DNA of 37,451 nt, taken from NCBI RefSeq assembly GCF_024055725.1, contig NZ_JAMXMX010000042.1, positions 1 to 37,451 of the forward strand. Reading direction: 5' to 3'. The first letter of the stretch is position 1. The number at the start of each line of letters is the position of its first letter. The translations under genes and the position numbers were made by a program. The notes below the pieces were generated by a model. The model made no database searches. It saw only the letters and a program-made list of their open reading frames with translations, and was not told where the DNA came from. The stretch is from Actinoallomurus spadix. GTDB taxonomy: Bacteria; Actinomycetota; Actinomycetes; Streptosporangiales; Streptosporangiaceae. Positions 6,979 through 15,867 of this stretch are shown piece after piece.

Positions 6979-9900
6979 TCAGCCGGAGCAGGTGAGCATG
7001 GGGTTCGCCCAGTCGCCGTGGTCGTTGCCGTTGCCGTCGCCGGCGTCCCCGACGACCAGGTCGACCACCTGGCCGCCGGTGACCGGAACGTCGATCGAGA
7101 TGGCGGGTGTGGAACCGGTGACGGTGGGCGTGGTGATCAGCGTCTTGCCGTCGAGCACCACGCTGAACGTGACGGTTCCGGCGTTGCCGTTCTCGTCGTC
7201 CATCCCGACGGTCGCGGTGAACCTGCTGCACGTACCGCCGAGGTAGACCGCGACGTCACTGACGGCGTTGGTCCCGAGGCCCTTGGCGTACGTGGTGCCG
7301 TTGATGGTGATCGGGCGGCCGTCACCGGCGGCCTGCTCACCGACGCTGGTGTCCCGTTCGACCGGGCCCCAGCCGTTGGTCGCCGACAGCCAGGGCAGGT
7401 CGCTGACCTTGTTCTGACCGGCCGGCGGCACCGGTGGCACCGGGCCGATGATCCGCTCGTCGCTGAACGTCCGCCGGCTGCCCTTCTGGGTCATGGTCGC
7501 GGTGGCCGTGATCGCGGCCGGCTTCTCGACGGTCGCGGGCGGGGTGACGGTGAAGGTGAAGGTCGCCGACTGCCCGGGGGTCAGCCGTGCGGCGGACGCG
7601 GGTGTCGGGGCGCCGGCCTTCCAGCCGTCGGGCAGCGTGAGCGCCGGGGTCACGTCTTCCGCCGCGCCGCGGTCGACGCTCACCGTCTCCGTCGCGGTGA
7701 ACGGGGTCCCCGCGGTCACCGTGCCGGGAACCTGCAGGTTGACGGTTGAGATGGGCGCCTTGGGCATCTTGTACGTGCCGCCGTTGTAGCCCGGGCTGTT
7801 GTTCTGGACGACCGTCAGCGAGGACGCGTGGCTGCCGTACTTGGTCAGCGCCACGGTGCCCAGGCCACCGGTGGAGCCGTCCAGGTTCCACACGGCGATC
7901 TTGATGTCGTTCGTACCGTGCGGGTTCAGCACCCCGTTGGGGATCGGGAAGCTGTGCTGCGGCCCCAGGTAGTTCACGTAGTTGCCCATGTGCCAGCCGT
8001 TGACGAAGATCTCCGCGCGGTACTTGCGGGACGACGCGTCGCTGATGGTCAGGCCCAGCGAGGTGTCCTGGCCCTGCGGCAGCTGCAGCTTCACGCTGGT
8101 GGCGTACCAGGAGACGCCCGGCGTCTTGTCGGTGGCCGGCAGCGTCACCGGCTGCCAGTCGTCGGTCGGGTAGCCCGGCAGGTACCAGCCGGCGCGCTCA
8201 CCGTAGAGACCGCCGACGCTCAGTGGCCCGCGTACGGTGTCCGGCGGCGTCTCGCCGCCCCGGGTGCCCTGCAGCTTCCACGTGATCGTGTTCGGGTTTC
8301 CGGCCAGTCGGGCGCCGGTCAGCCCGCGGGCCGCCTTGTTGCCACTGGACTCGTTGTAGTCCTCCTCGTGGCCCATGTTCACGGTGAGCACCGAGATCAG
8401 GTTGTCGGGGCCGGCGTGCACCGACCCGTCCGGGAAGGCGTACGTCTTCGAACCGTCCGAGGTGGAGCTGCCGAGGAAGACGCCGTTCAGCCAGACCGAT
8501 GAGGCGGCCGCGCCGCCGCCGCTCTGCGTGGACAGCGTGATGCCGGCCTCCTTGCCGGTGCCGGTGAAGCGGCCGCGGTACCAGGTGCTGCCGGTGTGGA
8601 AGCCGTAGTCGTCGGCGAACAGCACCGGCAGTGTGCCGGGGGTGGTGATGCTGTTCGTCGTCATCTTGTCGGCCACCGTCCAGGTCGAGTCGTCGAACCG
8701 GGGCTGGGCCTCCGGCGACTCCTGGGTGTGCACCCAGTCGGTGAGTGCCGGCAGGTCGACCGGGGCCGCGGTCGGCACCTTCCCGGTCAGGCCGCCGTCA
8801 TCGGATGTCGTGGTCGCTACGTCGGTGCCGTTCCAGGTGACCTTCGACGCCTCGCTCCACACCTCGATCGAGCCGTCGGTGTCCACGTCACCGGTCAGTT
8901 CGACCGTCGAGTGCCTGATCTTGGCGGTGCGCACCAGGTGCGTGCCGCGTACGAGGACCGGGCCGGAGCCGGTGTCCTGCCGCCAGAACGTCTTCGCCGT
9001 GGCCGTGTCCGCCAGCAGCAGGAGCAGCGGGCGGTCACCGCCGGTGATCCGCACCCGGGCGAGGCCGTTGTGCGTGTAGTTCAGTCGCAGGTCGCCGGTG
9101 GCGGGATCCCAGGTCTCGGTGACGTCGCCGCCGGTGGACGTGACGGTCGGCTTCGCGGCGTACCGCAGCACCGTCTCGCCCGCAGCGCCGGCGTCGCCGT
9201 AGAGCACGGCGACGTCCTGGCCGCCGATCGTCGCGTTGGTCATCAGCTCGGACGTCGAGTACTGCAGCCGGTTGCCGCCGAGGTCGTAGTTCGCCGTGAT
9301 GATCTTCGACTCGCGGCCGTCCAGCGTGATGCCGGTGCCGGGCTGCTGCGGCACGGTCGGGTAGGTCACCGGCTTGTTCGCGGGCACGGTCAGATCGATG
9401 GCGTCGATGGCGACGAAGTCGCCGGTCGCGCCGGAACTGTGCCGGCCGTCCACCACGATCTTGAGCGTGTGCGGGCCGTCGGTCAGGCCGCTCTTCTGGA
9501 ACAGCACCGCCTGGCTCTCGTTGCCGAAGCCGTCGACCGTGCCCTGCAGGACGCCGTCCAGGTAGACGTCGGCGAGCCCGTGGTTGTCGACCTTCGATCC
9601 GATCCAGCGGACGGCGGTGCCGGTGAACGGCACGGTCAGCGAGTCGCCGGCCGTGTTGGACCACGACTCGGTGTGCTTGTAGTCGCCGCCGGTGTAGCTC
9701 TGGTCGGCCACGTGCGACCAGGACCCGGAGTACTTCAGGGCCGCGTCGTTGTCGTCGTAGGTGTAGTCGACCGGCTTGGTGTTGAAGTCGACCGAGATGT
9801 GGGTGCCGTCCTTCGAGGTCGACGTGGAGTCGGAGTGCCGCAGCACGTGGAACTGCGTGCCGGTGTCCGGGTTCCTCCGCGCGGTGTCGACGATCCGCGC

Positions 9901-11097
9901 GTTGTCCGGCGCGGTGACCGGGATCGCGTCGGTCTTGGTCAGCGGTGCCGCCGCCTGGGTGAAGTACCCGATGAGCTTGTCCTGGTCGTACTTGGGGTCG
10001 AACTCACGGTTCTCGCGGATCGCGGCGCCGTAGTCGTAGGAGGTGTAGTTCTGCGGCTCGCCGAGCCAGCCCCAGTTGGTGCCGCCGTAGGTCATGTAGA
10101 AGCTCTGTGACGTCGCGCCGACGGCGATGTTCTGCTTGTAGAACACGTCGGCGAACCGGTCGTTGATGAGCTGGGCGCACTTGTCGTAGCCGGGGCCGCC
10201 CCACGGGTCGAAGGCGCCGCCCTGGAACTCGGCGGTCGCCAGCGGCTTGCCCGCGACGTGGTCGTAGCCGATGTCCGGCACGCCGTTCCACCGGGTGGGG
10301 TTGGAGCAGTTGAAGCCCTGCGGGTAGGAGTCCGCGGCGTCCACGTCGAGAGCGGCGTCGCCGGCGTTGAACGTGCCGTTGTTGTTACCGACCAGCGGGA
10401 CCTTGATGCCGTCGGCGAGCGCCTTGTTCTCCAGGTGTTTCATGTACGAACGTGCGGCGGCGTCGCCGTGGTAGTACTCGTTCTCGACCTGGTACTCGAT
10501 GATCGAGCCGGTGCCCGTGGTGAGCTGGTGCCTGGCCAGGATCGCGTCGATCCGGGCCTGCCACTCGTCGGAGTACTTGAGGTACTCCGGGTCGCCGGAG
10601 CGGGTGTTCCCGGCCTTCGTGGACAGCCAGCCGGGGAAGCCGCCGCCGTCGACCTCGGCGTTGATGTACGGGCCGGGCCGGGCGATGACGTAGAGGCCGG
10701 TCTGCTCGGCCATGTCCAGGAGCTTGTCGACGTCCCGTACGCCGGTGAAGTCGTAGACACCTGGTCTGGGGGAGTGGTAGCCCCAGTCGAAATAGAGCGA
10801 AACGGCGTTGAAGCCGGCGGCTTTGATCTTCTGGAACACGTCCCGCCACAGATCCTGATTGGGCAGGCGGAAGTAGTGGAACTCGGCGGACCAGATGTAC
10901 GTGCGCTTTCCGTCGATCTTGAAGGAGTAGTCGTCGTACGTCACCGAGTGCGCGGTCCCGGCGGTGACGGGGGCCGCCGCGGGAGGAGGTGCGGCGCTCG
11001 CCACCGGGCCGGCGCCCAACGCCAGCACCGTGAGGATCATGATCGCGGTCAGGGCCGCGCGCGAGCGGGACAGCAGTCTGGGGATGCTGGGGGGCAT
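6979..11097 (-). CDS. Secreted GH35 beta-galactosidase with multiple accessory domains
   Basis: 1372 residues from the ATG at 11097. The first about 35 residues are a signal peptide (arginines, then LTAIMILTVLALGAGPVASA). The GH35 barrel follows: WSAEFHYFRLP, FNAVSLYFDWGYHSP, IARPGPYINAEVDGGGFPGW, the acid/base glutamate in QVENEYY and the probable nucleophile in ATAEFQGGAFDPWGG, then MTYGGTNWG. After it come beta-galactosidase jelly-roll domains, a lectin-like insert (...WIGSKVDNHGLADVYLDG), a NEW3 domain and a C-terminal NPCBM domain (WLSATNGWGPVERD...NPMLTCSG). It would remove terminal beta-galactose from polysaccharides outside the cell. The frame extends to 11190, but that adds 31 residues before the signal peptide and would run through the palindrome at 11125; a GAGG 8 nt before 11097 favours the shorter form. 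Confidence 0.92.
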   Translation of the reverse strand: MPPSIPRLLSRSRAALTAIMILTVLALGAGPVASAAPPPAAAPVTAGTAHSVTYDDYSFKIDGKRTYIWSAEFHYFRLPNQDLWRDVFQKIKAAGFNAVSLYFDWGYHSPRPGVYDFTGVRDVDKLLDMAEQTGLYVIARPGPYINAEVDGGGFPGWLSTKAGNTRSGDPEYLKYSDEWQARIDAILARHQLTTGTGSIIEYQVENEYYHGDAAARSYMKHLENKALADGIKVPLVGNNNGTFNAGDAALDVDAADSYPQGFNCSNPTRWNGVPDIGYDHVAGKPLATAEFQGGAFDPWGGPGYDKCAQLINDRFADVFYKQNIAVGATSQSFYMTYGGTNWGWLGEPQNYTSYDYGAAIRENREFDPKYDQDKLIGYFTQAAAPLTKTDAIPVTAPDNARIVDTARRNPDTGTQFHVLRHSDSTSTSKDGTHISVDFNTKPVDYTYDDNDAALKYSGSWSHVADQSYTGGDYKHTESWSNTAGDSLTVPFTGTAVRWIGSKVDNHGLADVYLDGVLQGTVDGFGNESQAVLFQKSGLTDGPHTLKIVVDGRHSSGATGDFVAIDAIDLTVPANKPVTYPTVPQQPGTGITLDGRESKIITANYDLGGNRLQYSTSELMTNATIGGQDVAVLYGDAGAAGETVLRYAAKPTVTSTGGDVTETWDPATGDLRLNYTHNGLARVRITGGDRPLLLLLADTATAKTFWRQDTGSGPVLVRGTHLVRTAKIRHSTVELTGDVDTDGSIEVWSEASKVTWNGTDVATTTSDDGGLTGKVPTAAPVDLPALTDWVHTQESPEAQPRFDDSTWTVADKMTTNSITTPGTLPVLFADDYGFHTGSTWYRGRFTGTGKEAGITLSTQSGGGAAASSVWLNGVFLGSSTSDGSKTYAFPDGSVHAGPDNLISVLTVNMGHEEDYNESSGNKAARGLTGARLAGNPNTITWKLQGTRGGETPPDTVRGPLSVGGLYGERAGWYLPGYPTDDWQPVTLPATDKTPGVSWYATSVKLQLPQGQDTSLGLTISDASSRKYRAEIFVNGWHMGNYVNYLGPQHSFPIPNGVLNPHGTNDIKIAVWNLDGSTGGLGTVALTKYGSHASSLTVVQNNSPGYNGGTYKMPKAPISTVNLQVPGTVTAGTPFTATETVSVDRGAAEDVTPALTLPDGWKAGAPTPASAARLTPGQSATFTFTVTPPATVEKPAAITATATMTQKGSRRTFSDERIIGPVPPVPPAGQNKVSDLPWLSATNGWGPVERDTSVGEQAAGDGRPITINGTTYAKGLGTNAVSDVAVYLGGTCSRFTATVGMDDENGNAGTVTFSVVLDGKTLITTPTVTGSTPAISIDVPVTGGQVVDLVVGDAGDGNGNDHGDWANPMLTCSG

Positions 11098-11124
11098 GAG
11101 GGTGCCTCGCTTCACAAGCGGGAC

Positions 11125-11146
11125 GCGTTTAACCCTGTGTAAACGC
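11125..11146. promoter_or_regulatory. Palindromic operator candidate for the GH35 gene
   Basis: GCGTTTA-n8-TAAACGC is a perfect 7-8-7 inverted repeat, 28 bp upstream of the preferred GH35 start. Sugar-responsive repressors commonly use such operators in front of secreted glycosidases. The regulator is not in the window. Confidence 0.5.
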
Positions 11147-11290
11147 GGTGTGCCGTGTGCAGTCTGCGGGTTACTGGAAGATGACGTCAAGGGGTCTATG
11201 TGGTTGTTTCGATCATTTGTGGTGATTGAGGCTCGTCACGCCCGCGACCTGGTGTCTTGGACGCGGTTGCCCGGCTTCGTGAGTGTGGTC

Positions 11291-11330
11291 ATCCACGGCG
11301 GCCTGCCGATCCAACACTCGTGGATGTTGG
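11291..11330. promoter_or_regulatory. Nested inverted repeats upstream of the biosynthetic cluster
   Basis: ATCCACG (11291-11297) pairs with CGTGGAT (11319-11325), and CCAACA (11311-11316) pairs with TGTTGG (11325-11330). The two symmetries overlap, so they exclude each other as RNA stems. They may be an operator for unit 1 or a terminator-like structure at the cluster edge; there is no further support. Confidence 0.3.
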
Positions 11331-11392
11331 AAAATGTTCGACTCGAAGTGATCTCTCCGAGGTCGGCGAGGACCTTCGGCGACGGGCGGCGC

Positions 11393-11415
11393 TTATAGGG
11401 AAGATATAGCGGCCG
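11393..11415 (+). promoter_or_regulatory. Cluster element, copy 1 (TTATAG-N4-GATATAGCG-type)
   Basis: 23 bp, TTATAGGGAAGATATAGCGG plus CCG, ending 58 bp before the first ACP gene. It contains two TATAG pentamers exactly 11 bp apart. Near-identical copies stand at 23620 and 31476, each at the head of another transcription unit of the cluster. It looks like a direct-repeat activator site, or a promoter of an alternative sigma factor. Confidence 0.75.
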
Positions 11416-11473
11416 TACGCAGAGTCGAGCCCGTCGCGAACGAATGCGATGAGGTCCGACGAAGGGCGGCGGC

Positions 11474-11743
11474 ATGAACAGGTCCGAACCGGTATCCGTG
11501 CTCGACGGGGAACGCAAAGAGAAGATCAAGGACATCGTCTGCGACATTCTTGAGATCGAGCCCGCGGAGGTCACCGAGACCAGCATGTTCAAGGAGGATC
11601 ACGACGCCGATTCGCTGCGGGCGATCGAGATCCTGGCGGCGCTGGAACGCACCTTCGACATCGTGATCGACCAGGCCGAACTCAGCCGCATGGAGAACCT
11701 CCAAGGCGTGTACGCGGTCGTCGATGAGGCTCTCGAAGCCTGA
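11474..11743 (+). CDS. Acyl carrier protein 1 (unit 1)
   Basis: 89 residues, normal ACP size, first gene of the type II polyketide operon. The phosphopantetheine serine is Ser47 in DHDADSLRAIEIL, followed by the usual acidic helix (ALERTFDIVIDQAEL). The start ATG 11474 has GAAGGG 7 nt upstream, and the cluster element ends 58 bp upstream. It would carry the growing chain or a starter for the ketosynthases that follow. A second ACP is encoded later in the same unit, so the two probably serve different steps. The next gene begins 25 nt after its stop. Confidence 0.9.
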   Translation: MNRSEPVSVLDGERKEKIKDIVCDILEIEPAEVTETSMFKEDHDADSLRAIEILAALERTFDIVIDQAELSRMENLQGVYAVVDEALEA

Positions 11744-11768
11744 TCCGCCGCGAGCTGAGCGAGGGGCG

Positions 11769-12989
11769 ATGGAGACGGCACGACGGGTGGTCATCACCGG
11801 TCTCGGTGCGGTGACCAGCATCGGTCTCGGAGTGGAGGCCTTCGCGGCCGGACTGCGGGAGGGGCGGAGCGGCGTCCGGCCGATCACGGCGTTCGACACG
11901 GCGGGGTTCGCCCACGCCAACGGATGCGAGGTCACGGACTTCGTTCCGGAGGAGTGGATCGAACGGACCGATCCGGCCGAGCTGGGCCGGGCGAGCCGGT
12001 TCTCCGTCGCCGCGGCGAGGATGGCGCTCCGCGACGCGCGCCTGACGGACGCCGACGTACGCGGGCGGGCGTCGCTCGTCTCGATGGGCACCACCGACGG
12101 CGAGTCACGTGACCTCGACGACCTGGTGGCGGCGCAGGTGGAGCGGGGGAGCGAGCATGTCGATCCGGCGCTGGCCCGCCGGATCGGCGCGGGCCGGCTG
12201 TCGTCGGGCATCGTCGCGGAACTCGGCCTCACCGATGTCGAGGCGGTGACCATCCCGACCGCGTGCGCCGCCGGCAACTACGCGGTGGGCTATGGGTTCG
12301 ACGCCGTTCGCTGCGGCGACGTGGACCTGGCCCTGTGCGGCGGCGCGGACGCCCTGTGCCGGAAGACCTTCACCGGCTTCTACCGGCTCGGCACGATCGC
12401 GCCGGACGCGTGCCGGCCGTTCGACCGTGGCCGCCAGGGCATCCTGACCGGTGAGGGCGCCGGCGTCCTCGTCATGGAGAGCCTCGGCTCGGCGCTCGCA
12501 CGCGGGGCGCGCATCTACGCGGAGGTGCTCGGATACGGCCTGGCGTGCGACGCGTTCCACCCGGTCGCTCCGGACCGGGACGGGATCACACGGTGCATCC
12601 GGCTGGCGCACCGTAACGCCGGGGTACGCCCCGAGGACGTCGACCTGATCTCGGCGCACGGCACCGGGACGAAGGCGAACGACGTCACCGAGTCCGGCGC
12701 GATCCGTCAGGTGTTCGGCGAGAGCCCGCCGCCGACCGTCTCCATCAAGGCGATGATCGGTCACACGATGGGCGCTGCCAGCGCGCTGTCGTCGGCGGCC
12801 TGCGCGCTGGCCATCGACCAGGGGTTCATTCCGCCGACCATCAACCACACCGAATTCGATCCCGAATGCGGGCTCGACTGCGTGCCGAATGAGGCGCGGG
12901 TCGCCGATCTGCGGATCGTGCAGAACAACGCGCTGGCATTCGGCGGGAACAACGCGGTGATCCTCTTCGGCCGTTATCAGGAGCGGTGA
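11769..12989 (+). CDS. Beta-ketoacyl synthase (KAS II-like) KS-1, catalytically intact
   Basis: 406 residues, full length for a FabF-type ketosynthase. It starts METARRVVITGLGAVTSIG. Catalytic residues are present: Cys166 in PTACAAG, His297 in SAHGTGT and His332 in MIGHTMGA, with a C-terminal AFGGNNAVILFG. It would perform decarboxylative condensation with malonyl-ACP. The ATG at 11769 matches the family start, though GAGGGG is unusually close (2 nt); an in-frame ATG at 11724 overlaps the ACP gene. Its stop (TGA) shares one base with the next ATG. It is the most FabF-like of the six KS-fold proteins and a good candidate for the main elongating enzyme. Confidence 0.92.
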   Translation: METARRVVITGLGAVTSIGLGVEAFAAGLREGRSGVRPITAFDTAGFAHANGCEVTDFVPEEWIERTDPAELGRASRFSVAAARMALRDARLTDADVRGRASLVSMGTTDGESRDLDDLVAAQVERGSEHVDPALARRIGAGRLSSGIVAELGLTDVEAVTIPTACAAGNYAVGYGFDAVRCGDVDLALCGGADALCRKTFTGFYRLGTIAPDACRPFDRGRQGILTGEGAGVLVMESLGSALARGARIYAEVLGYGLACDAFHPVAPDRDGITRCIRLAHRNAGVRPEDVDLISAHGTGTKANDVTESGAIRQVFGESPPPTVSIKAMIGHTMGAASALSSAACALAIDQGFIPPTINHTEFDPECGLDCVPNEARVADLRIVQNNALAFGGNNAVILFGRYQER

Positions 12990-14119
12990 TGGACCTGTTC
13001 GTCACCGGCATGGGAGCGGTCGCCAGCATCGGCCGGAGTCCCGGCGAGATATTCGACTCGCTCTGCGCGGGCCGCAGCGGACTGGCGGAGTTGCGCGGTT
13101 TCGACCGGACGCGGTTCCGCGCGCGGAACGCCTACGAGATCGACGACCGCCCGGCTCCGGGGGCCGACCTGCCGCTGCGGGCCAGCCGCTGGCTGGAGCA
13201 GGCCGTCGCGGACGCGCTGCGCGACGCGGGGCTGCCCGCCGATCTGAGCGGCGTTCCGGTGCTGATCGGCACGACCCTGCGCGAACTGCGCTCGGTGGAG
13301 CTGAGCTGGCGGGACGGCGTCCCCTTCGACCTGGGCGATCTGCATTTCGGCACGACGCTGCGGCGCCGGTTCGACGCGGCGAACACCTACACCGTCGCGA
13401 ACGCCTGCTCCGCGTCGCTCTACGCTCTCGCCCTGGGCGCCGACCTGATCGAGCTCGGTGCCGCCGACACCGTCGTGGTGGCCGGGGTGGACACCATCAC
13501 CGAGAGCACCTACGGGCTGCTCGACCGGTGCTACCCGGAGGCCCCGGACCAGGTGCGGCCGTTCGACCGCGGACGCCGGGGCATGCTGCAGGGCGAAGGC
13601 GCGGCCGCCATCGTCCTGAGCGGACGGGCGGGCGGGCGCCGCCACGCGCTCCTGCGCGGGGTCGCGGTCAACTGCGACGCCTACCACCCCTCCGCCCCCG
13701 ATTCCGCGAGCATCGCCCGCGCGATACGGGAGGCGCACGCGCGCGCGGGCGTACGCCCACGCGACATCGACCTGATCCTTCTCCACGGCACGGGCACCCC
13801 GCTGAACGACGAGGCGGAGGCCGAGGCCGTCGGGGACGTCTTCGCCGGACTCCCCACCGTGCCGTACATGACCGCGATCAAGTCCATGACCGGTCACACG
13901 GCGGGGGCGTCCGGGCTGCACAGCCTGGTCGCGGCGGTCTCGTCCCTGCGCTCCGGCGTCATACCGCCCGTCGTCGGGCTGACCGACCCCGCCGAGGAGG
14001 CCGCGCGCCTGCGGCTCGTACGCGGCGGCGCCGCCCACGCGCCGCTCGGCGTCGCGCAGATCAATTCCTTCGGGTTCGGCGGGCTGAACGCCGTCGCCGT
14101 CGTGGAGAAGGTGGCGTGA
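12989..14119 (+). CDS. Beta-ketoacyl synthase KS-2, catalytically intact but short
   Basis: 376 residues, somewhat shorter than FabF. It starts MDLFVTGMGAVASIG, with AGGAG 5 nt before the ATG at 12989 (TGATG overlap with KS-1; a GTG at 12986 is also possible). The catalytic triad is visible: Cys140 in NACSAS, His266 in LLHGTGT and His303 in MTGHTAGA, with C-terminal NSFGFGGLNAVAVVEKV. The Ser-Ala-Ser after the active cysteine, instead of the common A-A/S-G, is unusual. Because both KS-1 and KS-2 are intact they are not a simple KS/chain-length-factor pair; KS-2 may act at a different chain length, or prime the chain in place of a KAS III. Confidence 0.88.
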   Translation: MDLFVTGMGAVASIGRSPGEIFDSLCAGRSGLAELRGFDRTRFRARNAYEIDDRPAPGADLPLRASRWLEQAVADALRDAGLPADLSGVPVLIGTTLRELRSVELSWRDGVPFDLGDLHFGTTLRRRFDAANTYTVANACSASLYALALGADLIELGAADTVVVAGVDTITESTYGLLDRCYPEAPDQVRPFDRGRRGMLQGEGAAAIVLSGRAGGRRHALLRGVAVNCDAYHPSAPDSASIARAIREAHARAGVRPRDIDLILLHGTGTPLNDEAEAEAVGDVFAGLPTVPYMTAIKSMTGHTAGASGLHSLVAAVSSLRSGVIPPVVGLTDPAEEAARLRLVRGGAAHAPLGVAQINSFGFGGLNAVAVVEKVA

Positions 14120-15070
14120 GTGGAGACGGTCGTGACGGGCCTCGGCACGGCGGTGCCCGGCGTGGCGCACCCGGCGGACCTGCTGGAACCGGGACCACCG
14201 GCCGGGCGCGATGACCCTGCCGCGCGGCTGACCGGCCGCGGGATGCGCTACCGGGACCGGGCCACCCGGCTGGCGCTGTGCGCCGGACGCGACGCCCTGG
14301 CCGCCGCGGGGCTGCCGGCCGGGCCGGAGCGCGCCATCGACGGCGCCGAGATCGGCGTCGTGACGAGCACGAACCTCGGCAACGTCGACACGGTCTGCGA
14401 GACGGTGACCAGGATCGCCGAGGAGACCTACCTCGGCACCAGCCCGATGTCGCTGCCCGCCACCGCGAGCAACGTCGTCGCCTCATGGGTCGCCATCTCG
14501 TACGGACTGCGCGGCGCGAACCTGACGCTGTGCAACGGTCCGACCTCCGGCCTCGACGCCGTTCACTGGGCGCGTCTCCTCATCACCGCCGGGCGCGTGC
14601 GGGCGGTGCTGGTGGTCGGAGTCGAACCGGTCAATCCGCCCGTACGGCACCTCGCCGGCGATGAGCGAGCCCTGCTCGACGGCGCGGCGGCACTCGTCGT
14701 GGAATCGGCGGCGTCCGCTCGGGACCGGGGCGTACCCGCCCTGGCCGCCATCGGCCCGTACGCGCGCAAGGGCAGCTGCCCCCAAGCGATCGCGGAGGTG
14801 CGGCACGGTCTGGAGGCACCGATCGGCCTGTGGTGCGTGCCCGAGCACCGGATGCCGATCGCTCCGCCGGGCCTGGACGACGCCGTCACCTGTGACCTGT
14901 CGGCGACCCTGGGAGGATGCTCCGGCGCGCTCGGGGTACTCCAGTCGGTCGCCGCGGCCTCCTGGCTCGGCGCGGGCGGAACCGGAATGGCGCTGACCAC
15001 CGCGGGCGCCGGGGAGCAGGCCGATGACGACGCCGCCGCGGCGCTGATCCTGTCCCCGGTGGGCCGATGA
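14120..15070 (+). CDS. KS-fold protein KS-3, active-site Cys replaced by Pro
   Basis: 316 residues from GTG 14120, immediately after the KS-2 stop. It keeps the ketosynthase start (METVVTGLGTAVPG) and core, but the nucleophile loop reads NLTLCNGPTSG, so the Cys position is Pro141. The HGTGT and GHT histidine motifs are missing and the C-terminal half is about 60-90 residues shorter than in FabF. It cannot condense by the normal mechanism. By analogy with chain-length factors it probably partners an active KS (KS-1 or KS-2), shaping the acyl tunnel. The last bases overlap the hydrolase start (ATGA). Confidence 0.8.
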   Translation: METVVTGLGTAVPGVAHPADLLEPGPPAGRDDPAARLTGRGMRYRDRATRLALCAGRDALAAAGLPAGPERAIDGAEIGVVTSTNLGNVDTVCETVTRIAEETYLGTSPMSLPATASNVVASWVAISYGLRGANLTLCNGPTSGLDAVHWARLLITAGRVRAVLVVGVEPVNPPVRHLAGDERALLDGAAALVVESAASARDRGVPALAAIGPYARKGSCPQAIAEVRHGLEAPIGLWCVPEHRMPIAPPGLDDAVTCDLSATLGGCSGALGVLQSVAAASWLGAGGTGMALTTAGAGEQADDDAAAALILSPVGR

Positions 15071-15867
15071 GGGAGACCGAGCACACTCTCCCGGCGCGCC
15101 GCCGTCCGGCACGTGCGGCGCGGACGCTGCGGACCCTCCTCCTGCCCGGCCTGGGCGGCAGCACGGCGGTGTGGGCGCCGTTCCTCGCCCTGGCCCCCCG
15201 GGACCTGGACGTCCGGCAGGCGGACGTGCCGTGGACGGGCGGGGGAGACGGCCGGTGGAGCCATCATCCCGACCCCGTCCGCTGGGTGGTACGGGCGGCG
15301 CGTCGCGCCGGCGCGCCGGTGGACCTTCTCATCGCCCACTCGTTCGCGGCCACCCTCGCGCTGGACCTGCCCGGCCGTGCCGCCGGTGTCCGGCCCGCGG
15401 CGTTCATCCTCGTGTCGCCCTTCTACCGCCCGGCGGCGAGCGACTTCGACTGGGCGACCATGGCGTACTACCTGGAGGGTTTTCACCGCATCCTCGACGA
15501 GGGGCTGAGGATCGGCGGGGTCCGCCCCGGCTCCGCGGAGCTGCGCGGCCCGATGGCACTGCGGGTACAGGAGCGGATCGGCCCCTACGGGTGGATGCGC
15601 TTCTTCGACGCCTACCTGCGGACCCCCTTCCAGGACGTGTCGGCGATCCGCGTGCCGACGCTCGTGGTCACCGGCGAGCGTGACATCGCCGCACGGCCGG
15701 ACGACGCGCGTGCGCTCGCCGCGGCGCTTCCGGCAGGACGCCTGGAGGTGCTCGAGGGCTGCGGCCACTTCGCCATGGCCGAGCGGCCCGACCGGTTCGC
15801 CCAGATCGTCGACGACTTCCTTCGCACCGCTCTGCCCGCCCACCGAACCGACCCGGAGTCGCCATGA
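15067..15867 (+). CDS. Alpha/beta hydrolase (thioesterase-like)
   Basis: 266 residues. It has the alpha/beta-hydrolase order: LLLPGLGGSTAVW (oxyanion loop), nucleophile Ser92 in AHSFA, Asp206 in VVTGERDIAARP and His234 in EGCGHFAMAERPDRF. There is no signal peptide; the first 20 residues are basic and probably disordered. ATGA overlaps on both sides put it in a translationally coupled row between KS-3 and the double-hotdog protein. In this setting it may release the chain from an ACP or edit stalled intermediates, but esterase or lactonase activity cannot be excluded. The Ala at the first Gly of GxSxG is a tolerated variant. Confidence 0.8.
   Translation: MRETEHTLPARRRPARAARTLRTLLLPGLGGSTAVWAPFLALAPRDLDVRQADVPWTGGGDGRWSHHPDPVRWVVRAARRAGAPVDLLIAHSFAATLALDLPGRAAGVRPAAFILVSPFYRPAASDFDWATMAYYLEGFHRILDEGLRIGGVRPGSAELRGPMALRVQERIGPYGWMRFFDAYLRTPFQDVSAIRVPTLVVTGERDIAARPDDARALAAALPAGRLEVLEGCGHFAMAERPDRFAQIVDDFLRTALPAHRTDPESP

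Larger units (their letters stand above)
11098..11473. other. 376-bp non-coding divergent control region
   Basis: This region separates the GH35 gene (minus) from the biosynthetic cluster (plus). It holds the GH35-side palindrome (11125-11146), a nested pair of inverted repeats (11291-11330), the cluster element (11393-11415) and the ribosome-binding site GAAGGG (11461-11466) of the first ACP gene. It is less GC-rich than its surroundings. I see no credible gene in it. Confidence 0.7.

Noticed and set aside
8596-10110. Long open frame (504 codons) on the plus strand inside the GH35 gene
   Set aside because: It is opposite a gene with clear GH35 catalytic motifs and accessory domains; the composition (valine/glycine/arginine repeats) is typical of antisense frames in GC-rich coding DNA.
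11097-11190. GH35 start at 11190 (31 residues longer)
   Set aside because: It would put a long polar segment before the signal peptide and code through the palindrome at 11125; ATG 11097 has a better-placed ribosome-binding site.
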